From Capsicum annuum (lineage: Eukaryota; Streptophyta; Magnoliopsida; Solanales; Solanaceae), in the NCBI RefSeq assembly GCF_002878395.1, contig NC_061115.1, positions 157,629,578-157,693,577 on the forward strand: 64,000 nt of DNA. Direction: 5' to 3'. The stretch's first letter is position 1. Each line of letters begins with the position of its first letter. This document shows, one piece after another, positions 55,146 to 64,000 of this stretch. Position numbers and translations under genes: made by a program. The notes beneath the pieces were generated by a model, which was not told where the DNA came from, did no database searches, and saw nothing but the letters and a program-made list of their open reading frames with translations.

Positions 55146-55417
55146 ACGGGCAAAGGTGCTGGTTAGTTTACGTTTCTTCTTCTATTTTTATTTCTGGGAG
55201 GCAAGTTCTATGAATAGAAGGAAGAGTAGATTAGACAGAGAGTTTAACTTGAGTTCAAGCTCACTCGCATGATATGAACACTAAAAAAAGAAACTTTTCC
55301 TAAAACGCCTCATAACTTCTTGCCCAAAAGTGTAGCGTGCTTCACACCCATGCACAAGACTATACTTAACATAAATTTCATACTTCCTAGGACACTTTAA
55401 AACCATAGAATCTAATA

Positions 55418-55431
55418 TCAAGTTTGTAACG
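55418..55431 (-). promoter_or_regulatory. Decayed primer binding site of Gy-F
   Basis: GAATCTAATATCA on the + strand. In sense TGATATTAGATTC, against TGGTATCAGAGC in neighbours. The 270 bases between it and gag are leader sequence. The frame at 55281-55484 runs across into the LTR and is not a gene. Confidence 0.6.
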
Positions 55432-55434
55432 CCC

Positions 55435-57758
55435 TGTGAGTACACCCTGGGTAATACACGGTACTTACAGTTCTGAGGGACCATAAGCTAACCCATAAGC
55501 TAGTACCTGCTGTGAGCATTCAGTAAAACTGATAATGACATAACATATGCCAAATTTAACTAAAGAATACCATAAGGTTTTAATGAATAAAACTGATAGA
55601 ATCTATAAACCAAACTGATAATATTGATAAAATGACTGACATTGATAACTGAAATCTGAGAACTGACTAACTGTCTGAAATATCTGAAAGGCTCTACACT
55701 GACTGAATGAAAGTTGATGGGACAGGCCCTAACTAAATTCGTCTAGCTATTGAACTAAAAGCAGGAAAATAAAATAGTCTATCCTCAAAATATGAGGACT
55801 CACCATTGCTACAGCTGATTGTCTAGAAAATCTATGCATGAATTGGGAACTGCGCATCAAAATCTATGATATAATACATCATAGCACAAGAAAAGAGTAT
55901 ACGATCAGTACTTTAAATGTACTGGTATGCTAAATGAGGTAGAATGATATGCATGGTTTCATGAACATGAATAATAACTATCTGAATATATATATACATA
56001 TATATAACATGAAGTACTGAATAGAATATATAAAATCAATAGATACTGAGGATACGTGAAATCTGTAAATGTTGAGGATGCATGACCAAGCATATAACAT
56101 GTTCTGAATAAAACTTATAAATATTAAAATACTGAAATCTAAAAATTGAATCACTGATATTTGTATGCTATGTTCAAGCATCTGAAACTGAATTACTAGA
56201 CTGAGATGTAGGAGCTATCATCTAACCGACATACCCCAATAAGCAAGTTTGGGGTCCAACCTGTAACCCCAGTTGGAAGGGTGTCAGTACCATGCCATGG
56301 GTACTAACACTAGCAGTGTGGATCCACTAAAATGTTATCCCAAAATACTAAGGGTTACCCTCAACTAGCAGGTACCCGTATGAGATCAACTCTTAACTGG
56401 CAGGTTAATATCTCAACCTACGTTGGATACATAGTTCTGAAACGACTGCTACTAAGGTTGCACCCTTAACTGACAGGTGAGCACCTATCCCTGGGTTCGC
56501 TCTATGCTAAATCCTACTCCCAACTGAATTGACTCAGAAAACTAAACTATTCTCAGTTTAACTGATTATGATGACTAACTAAACTAATAATGCTCATAAC
56601 ATATTTTGAAACTAATTTGAAGGTACTGAGAGTAAGTAAACAACTAAGTTTTGCGACCATCCATAACTTTCAGGACTCGATAGCATTAATAGAAAAATAG
56701 TACTAAGCTTTGGGGACAAAATATGAAAGCATTTATTCAAATTTCACTCATGTAGGCATTTCATCAAACACTTGGTATTCATAGTTTAAGCTAATCATGG
56801 GAATAGTATAAATATTGGAATAATAGTATGAATTTGACATCAATAACACTTAATCATGATTTAAATCAGTGAATAACAATATTAAAAGACTAGGGATTCG
56901 ATAAACAACAATAATTTCATGTATGCATGGCATAAAGTATGCATGGCATAAAGTCAAGATTCATGGAGATTTATGGTTAAAATCACAATTTAAAATCATG
57001 GTAACTTCTGAAGATCAAAACATTAAATTTAAATTTGGATACTTGGACTTCATGGATGAAAGAGACCCATTATTGAACACTTAACATTCCTGGGTTGATG
57101 AATTTGTGAGAATTGATGGTGAATTCTTGAAGTCTGATCTTAAATTTTGAAGTCTAGGGTTTGTTCTTGAAAGAGATTACTTTTAATTTGGGAGAAATTG
57201 AATAAAATAATGACCTAATAGACTATAGGGGTTTTAATCCAATGTTTTAGATGGATTTGGGGCTTTTGAAAATGACCGAACGGTCCCTGGAAAATTAAAT
57301 CGCAAACTGAAAACCCTGATTTTGCTCTTCAGTGCAAAACAGTGGCAATCACAGTGACACACTGGAAAAGGACAATTGCAAAATGGCACATCGGCGTGAC
57401 GCGGTGCTTCTTGTATTGAACTGCTATTTTTACTAAAAATGCCATAATTTCTCACCCGAGTATTGGATTTGAGAAAAATTGATGTTGTTGGAAAGCTAAT
57501 TCAATTTTATACAACTTAGTAGGTCTTGAACTTGAAATTCTAAGCAGATAAAAAGATATACTCATGTGAAATTGACTAAAGCAATATTCCTATCAAAAAT
57601 TTAATCAATAAGGAATATTTTGTTCGTCTAATAGCTGGGAGGTATTTGAGACCTTAATATACATCAAACTAACTCAAAAAATTATCAAAGAACCATAATG
57701 TACTATGCATGAGCTTAAAATATGACTCTAGCAATGGTTTGGATTTTTGGGTATTACA
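55435..57758 (-). repeat. Gy-F 5' LTR (right on the + strand)
   Basis: 2324 bases, TGTAACGCCC to GGGTATTACA, matching 48066-50392. It contains a TA/CA microsatellite at 55987-56006, a 17-base local duplication with TATGCATGGCATAAAG near 56925-56957 that the other LTR lacks, and the GC-richer box at 57330-57410. Confidence 0.9.
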
Positions 57759-58151
57759 AATATAATAGCCCCAAATAATGGCCTCCAACCTGGCCCAATA
57801 CCCTTTTCTTTTTATCCTTTCAATAAAAAACGATAACAATACAAACAAAATTTAACTACAATAACCAAATGACAACACTGGTAAACAAACAAAATCAGAT
57901 TCCAACAACCCGACACGAAATGCGGACAAATCCAACAATCGCAAACAATAACAAAGTCGGATTTCGATGACCCAAACCCTACTTCAAATCTAATAGTTTC
58001 AATTGGGTGACCCTGCAACTGACCCAAGAAAATATTCAAAATTCATAAATTCATACACAAATAGTATAATTCCAGCTCACATATATCATCCTTATCCCTA
58101 ATTTTAATTTTTCCCCAGAAAAATACCCAAAACACCCTAAAAATTCCTTCA

Positions 58152-58203
58152 GTCCCACATCGTTGATTCCTTTGAGATCTCATTTTAAAAATCTCTATAA
58201 ATA
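58152..58203 (+). promoter_or_regulatory. snRNA-type upstream element plus TATA box in the Og-2 LTR
   Basis: GTCCCACATCG (58152-58162 region) and TATAAATA (58196-58203), 33 bases apart, against 20 in Og-1. Both motifs are exactly kept although the spacer differs. Confidence 0.55.
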
Positions 58204-60987
58204 CTCTACTATTCCCAATGAATGAAGGAGGAAGGAGAAAGTGAGAAACCCAAAACAATGGATTTTGCAGAGGTTCCTAAGATAAATCCTTATAAGTCTC
58301 TTTGAAGCTTAGGATTTATGATAAGGAATCATTTGTTTTCTAGTTGTGGCAAGGATTTTGATAACTCATAGTTTGGTTTGCTTCCCAAAAAAATGTAAAC
58401 CCATTTTGCTCTTCTCTCTCGAGTTTTCTTATTAGAGCTTCTGGCTATTGTTTTCATAGTGCTAAGGGTGTTCTATAAACTTTAGATTATTATTTTGTTA
58501 TAGTTGGTAGTAACTCTCAGACTTGATTGTGGGAATTAGGTTTTTGGTGTTGAATGTTGAGGGCATTGAATGCAATGTTGTGGCCATGTCATTTGCTGGC
58601 AGTGTCTAGGTTCTTATTATTTCAATTATTATTTTATTTTGGTTATTGAAATATCACAATTAATAAAAGAATGATTTCTTATTTTTGATGTTTATTAGTC
58701 TCTCCTTTGGGGGTTTGGCTTATTTTCATCGTTAAATTCTAATTTAAGAATATAGAGATGTCTATGTTATTTCACTTTTGCTGCTTGCCCATACTGTCGT
58801 CGCTCTACATAATTGTGCTCCATTGATGTTGGCTAATTTGTTCAAACCATTGGGTTATGTGCCTTCTTAGGTTTATCTTGCCAAAGAGCATATTGTTTTC
58901 TTTTTTGTTTCTTTTTTTTGCTGGTTAATTGATTTAAAAAATATATTTTTCTCCCTATTTCAATGCTAGTATATGCCTCTTTTATAATTCTGTTTCGTCT
59001 TTTTGATTTTGTATATACATTTCATAAGTTTTGTTGGATTCAAAATATCCAAAGAACCAGTGAATCTGACAATGAATATGAGTGGTTCAGCTGAGGTTTC
59101 CTTAATGACTTCTTGACTTATGGTTCAACATAATCTTTTGAGGAGAGGAGGAAGCTGTTTCAAGGAAATTTTTATTTTCCTTGAATGTTATAAACTTGAA
59201 AGTGTTTATCTTTACTATATTTTAAGGCTTTATTAAAAGTATTACTGGGCTGTAGTGTTTATTTTCTTTCATGGTAATGCTATAATTTTTAACTTTCAGA
59301 ATTTCAAAAAGACTTCTTTAAAGTGCGAATTTAGCCTTAGAATTTCTTAAGAACGAATTGTGTCCTTTTGCTGTGATTTGGATTTTTTTTACCTAATAGT
59401 CAACAATGCCTAAGTGTATGAATAGAAGCTGACTTTGTTTGGATCTTTTATTTTTCTTGAAAGAATATATCTTGAACACTGAGATTATATTTCTGGAAGA
59501 GACTTTTCCAGTTAAACCAAAACTGGAATATATCTTTTTGTGAGATCCTTTCTATTTTTTTTATTCCATTTTGAATAATGCTCCTAGATTCAATCATTTG
59601 TAGCTTTTTCTTGAGTTTGAAAGTACTTTACTAATTATTATCTCTTTTCGTTGCATAAACCCCTTACGGTTGAGTCCAATGGACTCCCCTCTTGCATTTT
59701 CTGAGTTCAATGCCATGCCAAAGTGTCCAGAGGACTGATTCGCAGTGGTATACATCAAAATACAGTCATATACGTACAGATATACAAGAAAACGATGCAA
59801 AAGGAGATTGATATACAGGAAGAATACAGTTGATATATGCAGCAGGAAATTGAACCAAAGTTCATAAATATTCAGCCCAAGAATTGAACAGCTTCAAAAT
59901 AGGCCAGATAAGGGGACCAAACTTCAACTTTCTTTATTTATTCTTGCAAATTCATACTTGATTTATGTTTTGTAATTAATTCTTAGATTGGGTTAAATTT
60001 AAATAAATTGCCCTTTAATTTGTCATTTTGTTTTATCTTAGTATTTCTCTTTTTCAATTTATTTGTTTGTCACATAGCACATTTTAGGGTTAAATAAAAA
60101 TGGAAGTTTCTTTGTATGTTTACTCCTAAAACAAACTTTTAAAACATCAAAAAACGACATTCACTTTTGTTCATGTGTTAAATTAGTTCGATTAAGTTAA
60201 AAGAATTCTCTTCAAACATAAAAAGTCAAATTTCCTTGAAAAATAAAAAATCTTGTAATATTTCATAACTTGTTCAAATTGATATTTTCATTGAAAATTC
60301 ATTTTCCTCAAATAAATTATTTATTTGTAGTAAAGATCATTTTCCTTTCGCTTCCATGAATATAGTTTGTTTTCTCTTCACATTGAAAAAAATCTAACTT
60401 AGTTCAATCTTCTTTCCAAGAGAATTGCTCAAGTGAAATGAACTATTTTTCATCCGAATGAAATTATTCCATGTTTGCAAATTAATTTAAGATATTACAA
60501 AGTTAGACACATTTTTTCAAACTAGTCATTTTTATAAGTCAGTCAAATTGTCTTTTGGTCAAACGTTTTTTAACTGACACTCTTGAGTTCCTTAAAAATC
60601 TTCTCAAGGTATTACTTGAATCCTTACCCATCTTCTCTACTTTGAAGTATTTGTTTATGTTCTCAAGAGAACTGTGTCCGCATCAGTTGAAGTAGTGGTT
60701 AATGTTCTTTAAATAAAGCTCCATTGAACCCCTACATGAAAGGGAGAATAGCGGAGTTGTTGTACAACCTAAGGTATTTTCCTACAGAGAAAGCGGCTAA
60801 ATACCTGCAAATTCTGACCTGGACACTTTATAGTAATTTTAGTTTTTTTTTATATTTCTCAAAAAATCAAGTGGTGACTCTGTAATTTCTTAAATTATTT
60901 TGAACTTTTCTTTAAAGTTTTTAAACAGTTTAAAGGTAAAAAAATAATGTTTTAAAATCCTTCGAATCGAAAGGGGATAAACAAAAA

Positions 60988-61005
60988 TGGTGACTCTGTT
61001 GGGGA
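60988..61005 (+). promoter_or_regulatory. Primer binding site of Og-2
   Basis: TGGTGACTCTGTTGGGGA, four bases (AAAA) after the LTR end CA. Not the Met-tRNA type. Similar to the site I associate with Ogre/Tat elements. Confidence 0.55.
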
Positions 61006-63684
61006 CTTTATTAAGTTTCTAACTAAACTTTCAATTGTTTTGACTGATTATTGGACTTTAATTCACTAAATGTTGTGCTTTGATATTATCTTAAGATTAT
61101 ATCTATTTTTTGCATTCATGGTATACACTTCCTCATTTGATATATAAATTGTTTAGAGTTTTGTGGATGTCCCGACCCTTATTATTTAATTCCAAATAAA
61201 GTATTAAAAATATGATAATTTATCGAAACTTTAGGTGTTTGATGGTTGTTTGTATTTTCAAACCCAACTTTTCCACTTGGGAACCTGGTCTAAGACCACT
61301 CTAGGCACCTAGGATAGAGCAAAAATAAAATCTTCTTTTTAGGCATGAGCCTAGGATGACCTAATACCTGAGAGGGTATTAGGCCCACTAGAAAACTTAT
61401 CATGTGTCTATTGACCACGAGTCAATTATAGACGAATCATACTTATGTGTTGAAGTAAGCCTATGCCAATTAACAGAAATTCATTATCATTTAGGGTAGG
61501 GGAATGATCACCTTGTTTGTTTTGTATAGGTATGGTCGATTAATCTCCTAAGAAGATTTAATATAATATTCAAACCAGATGAATACTCCAAGGATTTAGT
61601 GGAAATATATAAAGTGTGGAAGTCAAGAAAATCCTCAGGAAATATATAGGATATTTGTATTCCATAATGGATGTGAAAGTTGCAATTATACGAAAAGTCA
61701 CTTGATCCGAATAGATACCCATAATATATAAGGTGGGCCAAGACAACAAGACGAAGACTAATGAAGGATCATCAGGATACTTTTTTTTTGTTTTATCCCT
61801 GAGCAGGACTATTTTCCTCTCATGTTATTTTCCATTCCCCAAAAATTGTATTCCTAATTTTCCACTTTGTAGGCATTTATGAGCATTCCTATTTTTATCC
61901 CCTGCGTGGGATTGTTTTTATCGCATTTTATTTCCCTTTCTCTAGCCATTATATCCACCATTTGCTGCTTTGTAGGCATCACTGTCCTTTTGGATATTTA
62001 TGAAAATGATTTTCAGGGATAATGGGTTGATTTTAAAATGCATATACTTCCTTCAAAAGTAATAGGTCAACCCTGGGCTCAAAAGGGTCCCCAATTAGGA
62101 TGTGTGTTTTTTTATATGCTTGTATGATATAATTGTTTTAAGTGATTATATGTGTTTATTGATTTGAATCAAAGGCGAATTTATCCAATCATATTTTTGA
62201 AAGACCACTTCTAAGCAGAAATATACCCCACTATACAAAAGTTTGATCAGACATACTCCAAAACTCTCATAAAAGATTGCAATCATTCTTTAAACTTTCT
62301 AAATTCTCTCTACTATTTCAGAAAGGTTAACTATGGACTCAAGAGAAGCCATTATATGAAGGATCAAAAAGTGTGATAGGAGAATTGCTCAAGTCAACAG
62401 GAAATTAATGGAGTTAGACAAATTATAAGTTACGCTAAAGGCGGACAATAAGAAAGTGGCTAAGAAGATCGTTGTGACCAAAAGAAATATCACCATTGTC
62501 AACTTATTGATTGAATTTGAACTACGTAGGGCCTGATTTCTCCTTCGTAGGATACATAGGCATCCTTTTAGCTTGGCCCTCATCTTCAAATATTCTTTTA
62601 TTCCTCACGTCCTTGAAAGAAGAAATAAGGTTAGAAAGAAAAAGAGTTAAACCTTCTTGATAAATTCCACTTATCCATATCAATGAGCAAAATCTTGTTC
62701 ATTTGAATTCTCGAGTCACCATTACTCTATGGATCAATTTGCATTAATGGAGAAACAACTTTATGTGTTTACTTCCTGTCTTATTATCTTGAATTATTTA
62801 TTACTACGAATCTAACACATCAGTATTTGAGTTTTTTTTACTTTACAGGTAATAAAAACTACTCTGTGTTGGCATAAAATGGAAAAATATCCCTACTTCA
62901 CTAGGTCATAGTGAATAAAGATTCCTCTATTGACTGCAGCTTTGTTATGGGAAAGAAAAATGACTAGTAATAAAATTAGACTCTACCAGTCATTTTTCAA
63001 AACCTATAACAGATGGTATTGAGAATGGAATAGGGAAAAGTGTGATGCTACCACCAAAGAATTTTTTAAGACACTCGGAATCAAGGAAGATGAATTGAAG
63101 GAAAATGTTGTTGAATTGGACTTTTGCTCCACTTATTAATCCCCAATCAATAGGACAAATGGAAAAATAAAATTTAATTTTCTACAAAGTCGGCAGTAAT
63201 ACGTATGAGGTCTGATCCCTACCCTTTGGGTTTATTTACTTATCTTTTGCTTTTTATGCTTTCCGAAAGGTATAGACTCACACATGTACGGGTCATGGCA
63301 AAAGTTTGTAAATATTTTTTCACATAAGCTTCCCCTATTGCGAAAATCTTTATTATTTGTTTTGTTATCTACTTGATATTATCAAACTTCTTAGGTTTTG
63401 ATAAAAGTGACAAACATCTAAAACCTGCCAATGTCATGCCATGTCAAGATCAAAATGAACAAATCAAGAAAGATAATGATAAAAGGAATACAATAGACCT
63501 AGAACAGTCAACAAGGAGCCAAAGAGTTTGAGAATCACAAAATCCTAACCTAGAAGAAATCAAGGTTGTTAACCAGGAAGACAACGACAAAGTTAAGAAA
63601 ACCTAGGTTGATTTCTATCTAGCAAACACGAAAGAGGAATTTTATCGATTCTCTCAAAAAAGAGGAAATTTAATCTTTCCTTTC
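61006..63684 (+). other. Og-2 internal leader and degenerate sequence
   Basis: Collinear with Og-1 to about 61850, then without a partner here. One possible coding trace follows ATG at 62334 (MDSREAI, then a stop) with LKADNKKVAKKIVVTKRNIT near 62430, a Lys-rich stretch resembling the start of an element ORF but unproven. Another, near 63040-63130, reads TTKEFFKTLGIKEDELKENV. A single unit related to the terminal tandem repeat occurs near 62520-62575 (CTACGTAGGGCCTGA). No RT or integrase. Confidence 0.5.
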
Positions 63685-64000
63685 GTACAAACTACATTTG
63701 ATATGAATTTCTAAGAAAGGGATACATAGGCAGCCTATGACGGCTTCGGTAAATCCCATAAGAGAGTTTACCCTACCCTTTTATGTATAACTATGTTTGA
63801 CCAAAATTTCCAAGAAATTTCATAAGCTGCCAATGCTGGCTTCGGTCAATCCCTTAGGAGAATTTAGCCTTCCATTTTATGTATGAACTACGTTTGACCT
63901 AAATTCCAAAGAAAGGGATACATAGGAGTCCTATGTCAGCTTCTATCAACCCCTTAGGTGAATTTATCCTTTCCTTTTATGTACAGACTATATTTGACTT
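63685..64000. repeat. Tandem repeat, units of 96-100 bases, running off the window
   Basis: Unit starts at 63685, 63785, 63881 and 63981, giving periods of 100, 96 and 100. Each unit starts GTA-ACTA-TTTGA, has (A)GGGATACATAGG or a variant, GGCTTCGGT or a variant, and ends TTTTAT. At least three full units and the start of a fourth are in view. Confidence 0.9.

Larger units (their letters stand above)
48066..57758 (-). mobile_element. Gy-F: complete but defective Ty3/gypsy element inside the Og-2 LTR
   Basis: 9693 bases on the minus strand. LTRs are 48066-50392 and 55435-57758, with gag, protease, RT, RNase H, integrase and chromodomain between them. Flanks are AATAG (48061-48065) and AATAT (57759-57763), an imperfect five-base duplication. 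The matching site in Og-1 (32478-32505) has the same length once the insert and one duplicate are removed. LTRs differ by about 15 percent by eye in sampled parts, so it is an old insertion. Confidence 0.93.
47537..60983 (+). repeat. Og-2 5' LTR (about 3.7 kb without the insert)
   Basis: Pieces 47537-48065 and 57764-60983 together match the Og-1 LTR in order, plus a segment at 58972-60325 that Og-1 lacks and about 190 bases near 60670-60830. The extra 1.35-kb segment has no coding frame or element ends that I recognise. Confidence 0.75.
47537..64000 (+). mobile_element. Og-2: Tat/Ogre-like element, LTR split by Gy-F, runs off the window
   Basis: The LTR starts TGTTAAACC at 47537, is interrupted at 48066-57763 by Gy-F and a target duplicate, and ends at 60983. 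Then come the primer binding site, a long leader and degenerate sequence up to the window end, with a roughly 100-base tandem repeat at 63685-64000. It is a sister of Og-1. No RT or integrase appears before 64000, so the family assignment is provisional. Confidence 0.65.

Noticed and set aside
63685..64000. Terminal repeat as a CRISPR array
   Set aside because: Units are contiguous without unique spacers, and too long.
1..64000. tRNA genes from the TGGTATCAGAGC matches
   Set aside because: These are 12-base primer binding sites next to LTR ends. No cloverleaf or internal A and B boxes were seen around them.

Overview
The window is a 64 kb block of plant repetitive DNA. I find no host protein gene, tRNA, rRNA or CRISPR array, and nothing of bacterial type. 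Everything I can name is LTR-retrotransposon sequence, mostly Ty3/gypsy of the chromodomain (Del/Tekay-like) kind, two Ty1/copia elements, and two copies of a long-LTR element that looks Tat/Ogre-like. The AT-rich background, initiator-Met-type primer binding sites and the wording of the pol remnants suggest a dicot, probably Solanaceae (pepper, potato, tomato or tobacco type). That placement is inference from family memory, not from a search.

Layout, left to right. 1-9802 (+): two defective copies of one gypsy family (Gy-A1, Gy-A2) arranged LTR - internal - LTR - internal - LTR. Both lack gag and protease, and an N gap lies in the middle LTR. 9803-12150: unassigned AT-rich DNA with a CpG-containing island, a possible Stowaway-like MITE and an 82-bp tandem duplication. 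12151-16925 (-): copia element Co-1, with TSD AAGTT. 17391-31360 (-): copia element Co-2, split by the gypsy element Gy-B (18862-27533, +, TSD GAAAA). 31935 to about 35086 (+): Og-1, an LTR plus the start of the internal region of the Ogre-like family. About 35087-39143 (-): Gy-C, a gypsy body without LTRs, the best preserved coding region here. 39144-44204 (+): Gy-D, joined head-to-head to Gy-C, with a truncated integrase and a 3' LTR. 44205-45448: unassigned. 45449-47534 (-): a lone LTR, Gy-E. 47537-64000 (+): Og-2, whose LTR is split by a complete gypsy element Gy-F (48066-57758, -) and whose internal region runs off the window, ending in a roughly 100-bp tandem repeat.

No element has an intact gag-pol frame. 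The genes, when functional, would have encoded capsid-like Gag, aspartic protease, reverse transcriptase, RNase H and integrase, which together copy the element RNA to DNA and insert it. Here each set is broken by stops, frameshifts, deletions or changed catalytic residues. The nonsense codons I examined mostly look like C-to-T or G-to-A changes, as expected from methylated, silenced repeats. Nesting gives a relative order: Co-2 before Gy-B, Og-2 before Gy-F, and Gy-E probably before Og-2.

I looked for an undescribed system and did not find one. The most interesting leads are an exact plant-snRNA-type upstream element placed before a TATA box in the Og LTRs with two different spacings, inverted TCGTA-rich motif clusters in the U3 part of Gy-D, and inheritance of the same lesions by Gy-A1 and Gy-A2, which implies that an already defective element was copied.
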